DNA from: Strongylocentrotus droebachiensis
Lineage: Eukaryota; Echinodermata; Echinoidea; Camarodonta; Strongylocentrotidae
Assembly: GCA_035222895.1 (NCBI GenBank)
Contig: JAVYIG010000109.1
Span: 400,001 to 464,000 of the forward strand
Direction of reading: 5' to 3'
Length of the DNA stretch: 64,000 nt
Below are positions 10,440 to 20,440 of this stretch, piece after piece. Under the pieces are notes generated by a model, which was not told where the DNA came from, did no database searches, and saw only the letters and a list, made by a program, of their open reading frames with translations. Numbering within the stretch: the first letter of the stretch is position 1; each line of letters opens with the position of its first letter. Both the position numbers and the translations under genes were made by a program.

Positions 10440-10573
10440 ACACAACAAGTGGGAGGATGATTTCTACAGGGCATGCAGAAGTGTGTAGTAAACTATTATC
10501 TGAGTCATCTTTGTTTCTTCCAAATACAGGAGGAGAGGACTAAATCCAAGGACACCAGGGAAGTTCAAAATGA

Positions 10574-10909
10574 GTGGAGGCCCATCACTCTACAATGGAC
10601 CTAATCAAGCATTTTTTTGAGTTCCTTGTACTGATTGCAATAAAAATGGGTAGAGATGTTCCCTGGACTATGCCTGGTTCAACGACAACAGCAATACACG
10701 AGAGAGTGGTAGCACTGCGGCAGGAGGGCTACAAGCAGACAGATATCGCAGAAGCCCTAGGGATATCACAAACTGCTGTCTCTAAGATGCTGAAACGTCA
10801 ACATGAGGCAGGGAATGTGAGGCCATTCTCATACAGAAGTGGATCAGAGACAGGCAGAGAGATCCTTGCAGAGTTTCCTTGCCTTATGGAAGGAACGATA
10901 AATAAATAG
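10574..10909 (+). CDS. Paired-like helix-turn-helix frame, unit 1
   Basis: A 111-residue frame contains AIHERVVALRQEGYKQTDIA, then EALGISQTAVSKMLKRQHEA and GNVRPFSYRSG. This is a paired-domain or Tc1-type N-terminal HTH: (I)xxLxxxGxxxxDIAxxLGISQxxVSKxLxRxxExGxVRP, matching the PAX/Tc1 recognition-helix arrangement and the following RP linker. The N-terminal 28 residues are unrelated and may come from a repeat. The frame stops ~35 residues after the HTH without a DDE catalytic domain. It could be a captured transposase DNA-binding domain; an intact gene is unlikely. Confidence 0.6.
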   Translation: MEAHHSTMDLIKHFFEFLVLIAIKMGRDVPWTMPGSTTTAIHERVVALRQEGYKQTDIAEALGISQTAVSKMLKRQHEAGNVRPFSYRSGSETGREILAEFPCLMEGTINK

Positions 10910-10934
10910 ACACAGGGAGAGTTTTTAAAACGGG

Positions 10935-11000
10935 GGGAGTGTAGCAGACTACGATAGCAGACTACAATACAGTACAGTAGCGGATTACAATAACAGCTCT
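10935..11000. repeat. GCAGACTACAATACAGTA minisatellite, unit 1
   Basis: Short imperfect repeats of AGCAGACTACGATAGCAGAC/AATACAGTACAGTAG type directly follow GTTTTTAAAACGGGGGGAGT. The same motif follows the same GGGGGGAGT block at 12715-12780 and, expanded, at 14240-14395. Confidence 0.8.
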
Positions 11001-11687
11001 CACCATCGGAGGGCGCCATGCCATTTAGAGGATCTGTCTCACTGGTGAGTCGAAGAGTCAATCTTTCTCTTTGCAACTACAAAGCCGAACTGACTACACG
11101 TATAAATGATACTGGAAACAGGATGAATTACCCTAACGTAATTCTGGTGAGTACGAGGGACAGTGAGGTTATCGAGTAGATACCCAAATCTACTTTAGTA
11201 CCATCACTTTTATTTTTCCTTCCCAATGCCTACAGTTCAATGATACAGACTTTCTTGTGATGTATCTTCATAAGGGGGACACAAAGGGCATCGTGTTTAA
11301 GGCGAAAGATCATTAGCCAGAAACAAATTTTGGAGATACTTCCAACACCAGTGATTGACAAGAGAGGGGAAGACTCCACTTACCTACAACTATCTCAGAA
11401 GCAAATTAGAACACAAATTAAGATAACATCAGTGTTAGATGAAATGCCTACAGGTGTATCTTTTGTTTATTGTACAGGATGTAATTTTGTTGTAATATGT
11501 CTTTGTAAAAGGTCAGAAAAATGTTTTACTGACCAGTAAGAACGGGCAGGTAATTAGAGGATCGCTGTACAATTGCAGTTCTAACTTCTTCCTTCTAATT
11601 CTAAATTGATGTACCTGTTGTATTTTTTTGTCTTTAATATGTAATACCGGTAACCATAACCATTTTGGTTGACTCTTCTTTCTTTCA

Positions 11688-12219
11688 GAGCTTGGCATAC
11701 CTCATAAATCAAGGGAGGAAATCATTTCCCGAGCTGTGTATATCGGAAGGAATGCAGAGCAGGACCATCTAAAAGACGAGTTCTACCTCGACTCACCTCT
11801 GGGACTTACAGCTAACAAAGTCGCTTGCAAGGTTGATCTTGACTCTGAGGTGTCTGAAGAAACGATAAAGACAATTGTGAACGATATGGTTGATATTCTA
11901 ATTTCTGCCAAGGACAAATATGCTGGTTCGTCAGCAAACACCCATATCATGATGGAATTCCACAAGTATCGGAGTAGCGAAACTGTATCTTCAACAGTGC
12001 AGAAGCTTGTTCTTCATGATTGCAATGAAATTAATTGCTCAATCATATTTCAAGCAGTATGTCCTGAAATTTCTATTTGAAAAGACTTTAAGCATTTGTA
12101 AGAAGGATGATGATGATCGAGATTATGTTGCTGTTCCATTGTCTTTGCATGATGAACAGTTTTTGAGGTATGTTGCTGGATATGAACCCCATGCCCTTTC
12201 GAAAAGTATGGAAAAATGA
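11688..12219 (+). CDS. Unrecognised exon block, unit 2
   Basis: Same content as the block at 9908-10439: acceptor, VYIGRNAEQDHLKDEFYLDS frame, then the EQFLRYVAGYEPHAL frame with the same frame change. No difference from unit 1 was seen. Confidence 0.45.
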
Positions 12220-12353
12220 ACACAACAAGTGGGAGGATGATTTCTACAGGGCATGCAGAAGTGTGTAGTAAACTATTATCTGAGTCATCTTTGTTTCTTC
12301 CAAATACAGGAGGAGAGGACTAAATCCAAGGACACCAGGGAAGTTCAAAATGA

Positions 12354-12689
12354 GTGGAGGCCCATCACTCTACAATGGACCTAATCAAGCATTTTTTTGA
12401 GTTCCTTGTACTGATTGCAATAAAAATGGGTAGAGATGTTCCCTGGACTATGCCTGGTTCAACGACAACAGCAATACACGAGAGAGTGGTAGCACTGCGG
12501 CAGGAGGGCTACAAGCAGACAGATATCGCAGAAGCCCTAGGGATATCACAAACTGCTGTCTCTAAGATGCTGAAACGTCAACATGAGGCAGGGAATGTGA
12601 GGCCATTCTCATACAGAAGTGGATCAGAGACAGGCAGAGAGATCCTTGCAGAGTTTCCTTGCCTTATGGAAGGAACGATAAATAAATAG
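12354..12689 (+). CDS. Paired-like helix-turn-helix frame, unit 2
   Basis: Identical to the 111-residue frame at 10574-10909, including LGISQTAVSKMLKRQHEAG. It precedes the GCAGACTAC minisatellite (12715-12780) and the HECT-type exon at 13016. As in unit 1, no catalytic domain follows. Confidence 0.6.
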   Translation: MEAHHSTMDLIKHFFEFLVLIAIKMGRDVPWTMPGSTTTAIHERVVALRQEGYKQTDIAEALGISQTAVSKMLKRQHEAGNVRPFSYRSGSETGREILAEFPCLMEGTINK

Positions 12690-13015
12690 ACACAGGGAGA
12701 GTTTTTAAAACGGGGGGAGTGTAGCAGACTACGATAGCAGACTACAATACAGTACAGTAGCGGATTACAATAACAGCTCTCACCATCGGAGGGCGCCATG
12801 CCATTTAGAGGATCTGTCTCACTGGTGAGTCGAAGAGTCAATCTTTCTCTTTGCAACTACAAAGCCGAACTGACTACACGTATAAATGATACTGGAAACA
12901 GGATGAATTACCCTAACGTAATTCTGGTGAGTACGAGGGACAGTGAGGTTATCGAGTAGATACCCAAATCTACTTTAGTACCATCACTTTTATTTTTCCT
13001 TCCCAATGCCTACAG

Positions 13016-13198
13016 TTCACATGGACAAGTATGAGACTGCTGGGGCCCTGATGGCGTTCTCCATCGCACACAGGGGGCCCCTGCCAACCTTCTTCACCAA
13101 CATGACCTACAGAGTGATATCAGGGCAAGAAGCTTCTCCGACATTAAGTGATGTGTCGGACAGCGAGGTCAGAGATGTCATTAAGAAGGTGCGAAATA
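13016..13198 (+). CDS. G2E3-like HECT-domain exon, copy 1
   Basis: The exon is bounded by acceptor CCTTCCCAATGCCTACAG and donor AAG/GTGCGA. It encodes HMDKYETAGALMAFSIAHRG, PLPTFFTNMTYRVISG, then LSDVSDSEVRDVI. It resembles the N-terminal part of the HECT ubiquitin-ligase domain of G2E3-like proteins, where (G)xxxAxSLxHGGPxPxFFS is followed by a D(I/V)xDxxVR segment. The exon is 183 bases with no stop. The catalytic Cys lies in the C-lobe and is not in this exon; no C-lobe was found. G2E3-like HECT domains are numerous in invertebrate genomes and often associated with repeats. Confidence 0.6.
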
Positions 13199-13439
13199 GA
13201 ATCGGGTTTAGAACAAAAATATATTCCCGTTTGAAAATGGATATCTGAGATTTGCATCATTGCAATGAGCTCTTTTGTGAGCCAGTGAATGTTTTGGTGA
13301 AGTTGGAGTGCGTTGCATACGTGATAAAACTGTCACTGAGGATTTGCGACACCAAACAAAACAAAACAATACTCCACCTACAAAAACCACAGAGTGGCAG
13401 ACTGTGTGGCTGATATAACAATGTGGTTTGTCAGTCGAG

Positions 13440-13560
13440 CTGTTTTGATGATATTGGGGGATACTGAAATCAATATTGTAGTATGAGTGAGTATGATTCT
13501 TTTGATAGTTGAATAGTTGTGTCTTCTGTTTGCTTTTTATTTTCAGTCCTTGAGAAGAAC
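13440..13560 (+). repeat. Shared intron 3' end, copy A
   Basis: A ~110-bp block starts GATGATATTGGGGGATACTG and ends TTTTCAG/TCCTTGAG. It recurs at 14055-14163 and 23586-23690. Each copy ends in a polypyrimidine tract and splice acceptor. The block links the HECT-associated exons and the chromodomain array as parts of one repeat family. Confidence 0.85.
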
Positions 13561-13701
13561 ATCTCATCGACGGTGGAGAAGGCAGTGGCCCGAGCTGTCA
13601 AGAGATCATCTGCCTTCTCACCTACCATGGCTACATCCTCATGTAGGGCAGGTTTAATTTGTATAAGTTCAATTTTGAAGGAATTAAAGAAAAAATTCTG
13701 A
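13549..13701 (+). CDS. Putative exon SSTVEKAVARAVKRSSAF
   Basis: After the acceptor at ~13546 the frame reads VLEKNISSTVEKAVARAV, then KRSSAFSPTMATSS. A related exon occurs at 13785-14061 (APVKRSSAFSPTMATSSKKT, followed by a Ser/Ala-rich stretch) and a remnant at 14161-14230. No known domain; composition suggests a linker. Repetition of the KRSSAFSPTMATSS block within 400 bases shows exon-level duplication. Confidence 0.4.
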   Translation, partial: LEKNISSTVEKAVARAVKRSSAFSPTMATSSCRAGLICISSILKELKKKF

Positions 13702-14054
13702 GTAGATGAAATATCCAATTACATGATAATTTTAGGAAAAAAGAAAAAGATTGACTGACACATGTATTTTCTCTTCTGAATAGGGCATATCAATGATACT
13801 CAAAATGGCCCTCAAGATGACTCTTCAGGTGATGACATCCAGGTTGATGTTGGTGCTGCGCCGGTGTTGCAGCTCCCTAGAGTTAATGTTGGTGCAGCTC
13901 CTGTCAAGAGATCATCTGCTTTCTCACCTACCATGGCTACATCCTCCAAAAAGACATCGCCAATTGCATCTCTCTCCTCATCTTCCGCATCCAGGAATGG
14001 CATGCCCTCTACAGCTAGAATCTTTGCAACAGCAACTGGTCTTTCAGTTGAACT

Positions 14055-14163
14055 GTTTTGATGATATTGGGGGATACTGGAATCAATATTGTAGTATGAA
14101 TGAGTATAATTCTTTTGTTAGTTGAATAATTGTGTCTTCTGTTTGCATTTTGTTTTTCAGTCC
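14055..14163 (+). repeat. Shared intron 3' end, copy B
   Basis: Second copy of the block at 13440-13560: TGATGATATTGGGGGATACT through TTTTTCAG/TCCTTATGG. It is ~90% similar to copy A by eye. Confidence 0.85.
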
Positions 14164-14239
14164 TTATGGAAAGCAGCACAGCTGCTGTGGAAAAGGCAGC
14201 GGCACGAGCCGAAAGAGGACATCTGTGACTTTTTTAAAC

Positions 14240-14400
14240 GGGGGGAGTGTAGCAGACTACGATAGCGGACTACAATACGGTACGATAGCAGACTACAATA
14301 CGGTACGGTAGCAGACTATAATACAGTACAGTAGCAGACTACAATACGGTACGGTAGCAGACTACAATACAGTACAGTAGCAGACTACAATAGCAGCCCT
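14240..14400. repeat. Expanded GCAGACTACAATACGGTACG minisatellite
   Basis: About six imperfect units of ~24 bases, AGCAGACTACAATACGGTAC with CGG/CAG variants, follow the same ACGGGGGGAGTGTAGCAGAC block as at 10935 and 12715, where fewer units are present. Expansion differs between paralogous copies. Confidence 0.9.
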
Positions 14401-14635
14401 CACCATCAGAGGGCGGCATGCCATTTGGAAGACATGTTTCCTTGGTGAGAGTACGGAGTCACTCTTTCTCTTTGCAACTACAAGCCGAACTGACCAGAGG
14501 AATAAATGATACCAGAAACAGGATGAATTACCCTAACGTAAATCCGGTGAGTACGAGGGACAGTGAGTTTATCGACTAGATACCCAAATCTACTTTAGTA
14601 CCATCACTTTTATTTTTCCTTCCCAATGCCTACAG

Positions 14636-14818
14636 CTCACATGGACAAGTATGAGACAGCTGGGGCTATGATGGCCTATTCCATTGTTCACAGGGGGCCC
14701 CTGCCCACTTTCTTCAACAAAATGACGTACAGAGTTATCTCGGGGCAAGAAGCTTGTCCGACACTAAGTGATGTGTCGGACAGCGATGTCAGAGATGTCA
14801 TCAACAAGGTGCGAAACA
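14636..14818 (+). CDS. G2E3-like HECT-domain exon, copy 2
   Basis: A paralogue of 13016-13198 with the same length, acceptor and donor. It encodes HMDKYETAGAMMAYSIVHRG, PLPTFFNKMTYRVISG, LSDVSDSDVRDVI. Nucleotide differences are scattered and mostly conservative at protein level, which hints at past coding constraint. It precedes a different downstream module (14960 onward). HECT assignment as for copy 1; again no catalytic C-lobe follows. Confidence 0.6.
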
Positions 14819-14959
14819 GAAGCGGGTTTAGAATAAAAATATATTCCCGTTTGAAAATGGATATCTTAGATTTTCATAATTGCAATGAAATCTTTAGCAC
14901 TGCACATGTATTATTGACACTTGTGCCAAATTTTTACATTTCTTTCTGTAACATGTTTA

Positions 14960-15480
14960 CACGGTTTAAAGACAAGGCGGATCAGTTTCTCTTTGGATTC
15001 TTCAAAGGAACATTTTTTCCACAAGTTGCGGGATGAGTTCCCAGAGGTGGCAGGTGTTACATTTAGGCTCTGCAAGGTGGGACCTAACAAGGAGGTGGTA
15101 AGGCTTGATGAGACCATATGTACACCAAAGGACCTGCGTAATCACCAGCATCATAGACGATCCAACATAACATTCTTTCTGTTTAGATGGTTTAAAGACC
15201 AAGCGGATCAGTTTCTCTTTGGATTTGTCAAGGGAACAATTTATGAACAAATTGTGGGAGGAGTTCCCAGAGGTGGCAGGTGTTACATTTAGGCTCTGCA
15301 AGATGGGGCATAACAAGGAGGTGGTAAGGCTTGATGAGACCATATGAACACCAAGGGCACTGCGTAATCACCAGCAGCATAGACGATCCAACATATACAT
15401 TCTTCCATCTGAGGTTCAACAAAGATTTAGAGAATGGAAAACCAAAATTCATATATTAAGGATGCACAAAGTTTTCAATA
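14960..15480 (+). repeat. 226-bp tandem duplication of an unrecognised exon
   Basis: Two units start at 14963 and 15189 (GGTTTAAAGAC). Each encodes FxDxADQFLFGFxKGT, then after a frame change EFPEVAGVTFRLCKVGPNKE and, in the second unit, RRSNIYILPSEVQQRFREWK before a stop near 15490. The blocks are repeated but frameshifted relative to one another. The protein family was not recognised. Confidence 0.7.
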
Positions 15481-15594
15481 AATGTATCTAATGTTATTTC
15501 CATGAAGGATCTGTATTATGTATTTCTGGTTTTCCTCCACATTATCTTGGCTAGATGATGATGAGCAGGCTACTACACATATGAGCATGTCCTG

Positions 15595-16430
15595 AGTACG
15601 CCAGACAGGAAGGAGAGTGCTACGGCCAGGGCCTGCTACCTCCTCTTGGCCTTTAAATCACCAAAGGAGTAAGCAGGCATTCCATGCTGGAAAGAACACA
15701 CTCATTCACAGTGTGAACATACAGTCCACAGTGTGAACACACAGTCCACACTGTGGCCTTCCCCCGATTCCCTCCATGCTATTTACCTAGGTGTTGGGCA
15801 TCAGATGGCAACGTTGTGGCTTTTAAATCACCAAAGGAGTTTATAGCAGGCAATCCCTGCTGGAAAGAACACTAATTCACAGTGTGAACACAGAGTCCAC
15901 ACTGTGGCGTTCCCCTGATTCCCTCAATGATTTTACCTAGATGCTGGGCATCAGATGGCAACATTATGGCTTTAAATCACCAAAGGAGTTTATAGCAGGC
16001 ATTCCCTGCTGGAAAGAACACACTCATTCAAAGTGTAAACACGTAGTCCACACTGTGGCCTTCCCCTGATTTCCCTCCATGCCATTTACCTAGATGCTGG
16101 GCATCAGATGGCAACATTATGGCTTTAAATCACCAGAGGAGTAGCAGGCATTCCCTGCTGGAAAGAACACACTCATTCAAAGTGTGAACACGTAGTCCAC
16201 ACTGTGGCCTTCCCCTGATTTCCCTCCATGCCATTTAACTAGATGCTGGGCATCAGATGGCAACATTATGGCTTTAAATCACCAGAGGAGTAGCAGGCAT
16301 TCCCTGCTGGAAAGAACACACTCATTCAAAGTGTGAACACACAGTCCACACTGTGGCCTTCCCCTGATTCCCTCAATGCTATTCACCTAGGTGTTAGGCA
16401 TCAGATGGCAACATTGTGGCTTGATTCAAG
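15595..16430 (+). repeat. 149-bp tandem array of a chimeric exon piece
   Basis: Five units carry GCAGGCATTCCCTGCTGGAA at 15674, 15847, 15996, 16145 and 16294, spaced 149 bases except the first (173). Each joins LLAFKSPKEFIAGIPCWKEH-like sequence, homologous to the exon at 20250-20370, to the DSLHAIYLGVxHQMATLWL block that begins the transposase fragment at 16370. The array therefore amplified a junction between two coding modules. 149 is not a multiple of three, so it is not one long coding sequence. Confidence 0.9.
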
Positions 16431-16745
16431 CAACCATAGCAAACAGTACTATCTCGGTGGCTCAACACAAGAAATAGACAGCAAACTTGCAAGTGTTTTC
16501 CCCAACCACAGAAATCACCAGAACACCCAGGCCTATATCCCAACGTGTCCACTGAAAGGATCTGAATGGCCATTTCTCTCTCACTGGATGCTTCTTGTCC
16601 ATTCAGTATACTGCTTGAGCAAACAGAAAATCACTCCAATGGATTTGAGATCGGCAGCCTCAGCTTTGAATAATTTGTTCTGAAGTTTCCAGAGTTGTAT
16701 GGAAAGAAGCATACATTATCGATTTTCTGCTGGAACCTATAAAGA
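16333..16745 (+). pseudogene. Transposase-family fragment, copy 2
   Basis: The frame reads SLNAIHLGVRHQMATLWLDS, QYYLGGSTQEIDSKLASVF, then CPLKGSEWPFLSHWMLLVHS and SAASALNNLF*. Past the stop, another frame continues LKFPELYGKKHT. Order and spacing match the fragments at 6560-6811 and 7848-8115: DxLHxxxLG, YxGG, KGSEW, FPxLYG. The tandem array upstream ends by running into this block. Confidence 0.6.
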
Positions 16746-17454
16746 TGAACACTAACAAATTTTAGATTACAGATTGATAAAGGAATACCCGGTAGTGCAG
16801 AAATAAGAGATTTTGCTTTGGATATGATTAATGTCAGCTACCTTACACTGTACATGACTATTGGATGCAATGCCTTAAATTGCAATGTGATAAAGAAGCA
16901 TATATATCAAGTGAATGTGTAACAATGTTCATGAAAAACAAAAATATCATCTTGTTTAAATTTTTCTAAAAACAGAATGTCACTGTGGTATATTGTACCT
17001 CTTTCCTTTTTTTCATGATATCTTTATCTGAGATTTTGTTTCCAATTTGTTTGTTTTATTCTTTCTTTTTCTTTCTTGTTGCTTTTCCTTCTTTAAAGGG
17101 CCAGCACAGCCAAGATTTTACAATCTTAAATGTCAGTCCTCACTTGAGATTCTTATTAAGTTGTGTTTTCTTCTAATCAATACCATTTTTAAAAAAAATT
17201 CTCTAATCATATATTATTGTATTTTTATTGTTTTGTTTTGCTTTAATTTCTTCACTCATATCAAAAGTACTTTTTAAATCGGATGATATGAATTAATTGA
17301 TTTGAAAATTTAATTAATGGTGGGAAAGATTGGATACCATTGGCATGAACAAAAAGCACACATTCATGTAGAGTAAACTGTTGACGTAAATATATTATAT
17401 TCTGATCCCAAAACATTGTTACTCAGTGCCTTCAATTGTTTATTATTATTTCAG
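16746..17454. other. AT-rich gap, probable intron
   Basis: No recognisable exon. T-rich between 16985 and 17280. It ends at the acceptor TTATTATTATTTCAG before the zinc-finger exon. Confidence 0.4.
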
Positions 17455-17994
17455 GCAGGTCAAACAGAATCCAACGAAAGTGCGAGATCTGCAAGGTCCC
17501 TACGAGGGATATGTCCAAGCACCTAGAGAGGCAGCACAATCTCCATGGGGAAGAGCGGTGGAAGCTGATTTACAAGGTCCTTACAAGGGATATGTCCAAG
17601 CACTTGGAGAGGTAGCACAATCTCCATGGGGAAGAGCGGTGGAAGCTGATTTACAAGGTCCCTACGAGGGATATGTCAAAGCACCTAGAGAGGAAGCACA
17701 ATCTCCATGGGGAAGAGCGGTGGAAGCTGATTTGCAAGGTCCTTACAAGGGATATGTCAAAGCACCTAGAAAGGTAGCACAATCTCCATGGGGAAGAGCG
17801 GTGGAAGCTGATTTACAAGGTCCTTACAAGGGATATGTCCAAGCACTTGGAGAGGTAGCACAATCTCCATGGGGAAGAGCGGTGGAAGCTGATTTACAAG
17901 GTCCCTACGAGGGATATGTCAAAGCACCTAGAGAGGAAGCACAATCTCCATGGGGAAGAGCGGTGGAAGCTGATTTACAAGGCAAGAGGAAAGT
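17455..17994 (+). repeat. C2H2-type finger exon amplified as six 81-bp tandem units
   Basis: The first unit, in the frame starting RKCEICKVPTRDMSKHLERQ, gives C-x2-C-x11-H-x4-H, a C2H2-like finger of a type common in transposon-linked proteins. From 17492 an 81-bp unit repeats six times to 17977. Units 2 and 5 look identical, as do units 3 and 6, so a three-unit block was itself duplicated. In the finger frame, later units lose the CxxC and several gain TAG. In another frame the array stays open (282 codons, 17426-18274), reading DLQGPYEGYVQAPREAAQSP repeats, because 81 is divisible by three. Confidence 0.85.
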
Positions 17995-18482
17995 TAGTTA
18001 TACTGCTATTATGTTTAATGTGATCAGCTTTGTACATGTACATGTATGTCCTATAATATTCACCAGTTGCTGCATTTGGTCCAGTCGGTCAAGAACTGGG
18101 GTCCTCTTTAGGCTCACTCTGGACACTGTTTGGTTTGAGGGATATCTTAGAAATCTGACTAACCTATTTCATGGAACAAAAGGGGTTCCCAAACAAATCG
18201 CTTCTAAATTTCTTGCATGGAACCATTTGACAAACCTGGAATTTGCTGAGGATGATTTCAGTATTCCTGTTTAGCAATTTCTCATGAAAGCCTTGAATAA
18301 GTATGTCTATGTTTAGCATACTGTTCAAGCTGACATTGATTCACACTTCCTGAGTGTTTATTCTTATAGGAACCTATCGATAGAAGAGAAATTTACTTTG
18401 AATAGCTGTCCCCTAACGAGATCCGCCAAATCCAAGACGAGACATACCTGTACATTTTCCTTTACAATGGCCAGGTCCATGG
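17995..18482 (+). other. Unassigned sequence downstream of the finger array
   Basis: The array frame stays open to 18274 with a segment including LTNLFHGTKGVPKQIASKFL, which was not recognised. Around 18380-18480 a stretch reads LSPNEIRQIQDETYLYIFLY in one frame. These may be exon remnants of the same family. Confidence 0.35.
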
Positions 18483-18806
18483 GTGAGTTTTAAGCCCCTC
18501 ATAGCAGGAACATATTTTCTCGGTTCCGAAGAAAAAGAACATGGACAATTATATTTTAACGCTATCATCAACTGTGTGTGTGTTCATTCAAAGAAATATA
18601 AAGGGCACAATTTTAGGACTAACTATTGTCTACACTTGAAGACGGACCAGGCTGCATTTGTAGGGAACGTCTTGATGCTGGATGATCAAAACGAAGCATA
18701 TGCATTTGTTAGGTATTTAGAATTGGAAAGGACCCAATTAGTAGCACAAGACTCGGAAACCGGGGCAAGAGGGTGCCATTTATTGCCTGATTTTATTATG
18801 AAATAA
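18483..18806 (+). CDS. Unrecognised 107-codon frame
   Basis: The frame encodes YFLGSEEKEHGQLYFNAIIN, then HNFRTNYCLHLKTDQAAFVG and a polar end. It has mixed composition without low complexity and is longer than expected by chance in this AT-rich DNA, so it may be an exon remnant of the surrounding family. No domain, start context or splice evidence is decisive. Confidence 0.3.
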   Translation: MSFKPLIAGTYFLGSEEKEHGQLYFNAIINCVCVHSKKYKGHNFRTNYCLHLKTDQAAFVGNVLMLDDQNEAYAFVRYLELERTQLVAQDSETGARGCHLLPDFIMK

Positions 18807-19199
18807 TGTACATCCTTTTATCAAAGTAGATTTTGGAGCCAGATCTTAATTTTATGTATGGGATGGAAAAATTAAAGCCCCAGGAATGGGAATGGCAAAT
18901 GATCTTCTTTCTGACTCTGACATCTCTGCGGATAGCAGCTTGTTGAATGATAAGGAAGCACCACAGAGTAGGAAGATACCAAAAGAATTTGCTACTGAAG
19001 AAGGGGACATGATAAAGCCAAGGAAGAACACACACAGACTGTCTGGAAATTGGACTGACATCATCTAAGAGAAATTTCACAAGGTCAATGGTTGCGGCGT
19101 TCCTGTATTTAAATATAATTATTGCAAGATACCAGAGAGTAGGGACAAAAATGTCCTGTGGTGTAGGTTCTTGCTGTGTGCAAGTTCAGCCATTGTTGT

Positions 19200-19790
19200 A
19201 CCTACTATTTTGCAGTAAGAAAGGTTGCTGAGCAAGGCTCAGAAGTGTCTATGGAAGTCACCACAACTGGCACTATTTCGCTTCCAGGTGAGAAGGGCAA
19301 AAAGAGGAACATGAAGGGGGAACGAAGGAGATGTATTGGAGAGGAATTGGAAGGAATGGGAACAGCAAACTGGAACTACCAAACAATTGAACAGAGGGCG
19401 GTTTCTTGGCTGCTTGCGCCACTCAAGAAGATTTAAGGAAAGTCCTCTCTGAGAGACTGAGCTCTCAAAATGTTCACCCAGACATGTTTCAAGAGGTGCA
19501 TCTCTTACAACAAGTATATGAGGAGAGAACGAAGGGGATGTATTGGAGAGGAATTGAAAGGAAAGGGAACAGCAAACTGGTACTACCAAACAATTGGACA
19601 GATAACAGAAGATGAAAAGAAGGCGGTAACTTGACTGCTAGCGCCACTCAAGAAGTCTTAAGGAAGGTCCTCTCTGAGAGACTGAGCTCTCAAATTCTTC
19701 ACCCAGACATGTTTCAAGAGGTGCATCTCCTACAACAAGTGTGCAGTGAAGGTCATCCTTCTTCCCCTTCAAAGTCCATCTGCTGATGGA
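19200..19790 (+). repeat. Imperfect ~200-bp repeats of a DLRKVLSERLSSQ exon
   Basis: The sequence TTAAGGAAAGTCCTCTCTGA, through CCAGACATGTTTCAAGAGG to GGTGCATCTC, occurs at 19432-19510 and 19656-19730. The GAACGAAGGxGATGTATTGG block occurs at 19322 and 19530. In one frame it reads DLRKVLSERLSSQNVHPDMF then QEVHLLQQVY. The units have been shuffled with a GKKRNMKGERR-type segment. The product was not recognised. Confidence 0.65.
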
Positions 19791-20038
19791 CGAACAAGTA
19801 AAGTGGCACCAACAACAGAGGAAGAAGGGGGAGACAACTTTGCATCTAGACGCCACAGGTTCTGTGGTAAAAAAGGTGCCAGGGCAGGACAAGCAGGTAT
19901 TGTATTATGCCCTTGTCATGTCTAATACTATCAAAGGGAGAGCCAGCATCACCCTCCTCGACCAACATTCTTCAGAAATTAAACATTTCCTTTCAAGATT
20001 TGTGAATGCAATCACAACAATAATCTGTCAGCAAAGGG

Positions 20039-20440
20039 TTGAAACTAAGCTATAGATTTCTGAACAAAACCAGGAAAGCATCATTGAAGCAAGCGGGTCA
20101 TGCTAAGTGTAAGTGCAGGGAAACATGTATGAGGAAAATGTCCCATGGCGACATCAAGTCTGCTCTAAGGTGTTACTGGGGTAAATCAACATGTGAGAGG
20201 CGTCAGTGGTTGTATGAACAGTTCCGATCTTCAGATGAATTTCTGAGATTTAGGGTCCTGAGTACGCCAGACAGGAAGGAGAGTGCCACGGCCAGGGCCT
20301 GCTACCTCCTCTTGGCCTTTAAAACACCAGACGAGTTAATAGCAGGCATTCCATGCTGGAAAGAACACACTCATTTAAAGTGTGTCGGTAGGCCAGATTG
20401 TCATTGCCAGGGGTGTTGTCCGTCTGAGGAAAAGTTTTAA
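20039..20440 (+). CDS. Cys-rich exon of a transposon-associated family
   Basis: The frame contains HAKCKCRETCMRKMSHGDIK, CYWGKSTCERRQWLYEQF, RVLSTPDRKESATARACYLL, then IPCWKEHTHLKC and DCHCQGCC. A CxCxxxC cluster followed by a (I)xxxYWxxxxxxxRxxxLxxx(F/I) segment is familiar from invertebrate transposon-linked proteins, but no formal family name can be given. The 20250-20370 part is the source of the 149-bp array at 15595-16430. The ATG at 20039 is probably internal. Confidence 0.45.
   Translation: MKLSYRFLNKTRKASLKQAGHAKCKCRETCMRKMSHGDIKSALRCYWGKSTCERRQWLYEQFRSSDEFLRFRVLSTPDRKESATARACYLLLAFKTPDELIAGIPCWKEHTHLKCVGRPDCHCQGCCPSEEKF

Larger units (their letters stand above)
9457..11236 (+). repeat. 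1780-bp tandem duplication, unit 1
   Basis: The unit from 9457 to 11236 repeats immediately at 11237-13016. Every open frame inside is identical between units, and no difference was found by eye, so it is either very recent or an assembly artefact. The junction falls at TCA, which is present at the left edge (9457), the junction (11237) and the right edge (13017). This fits a small-homology or unequal-exchange event. Each unit includes two exon-like pieces, a paired-like HTH frame, a GCAGACTAC minisatellite and an intron end. Confidence 0.95.
11237..13016 (+). repeat. 1780-bp tandem duplication, unit 2
   Basis: Second unit, apparently identical to 9457-11236. It ends inside the HECT-type exon acceptor region, so the natural downstream context (HECT exon at 13016) follows only this copy. 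In unit 1 the acceptor at ~11235 is followed by the duplication junction instead of the HECT exon. Confidence 0.95.
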
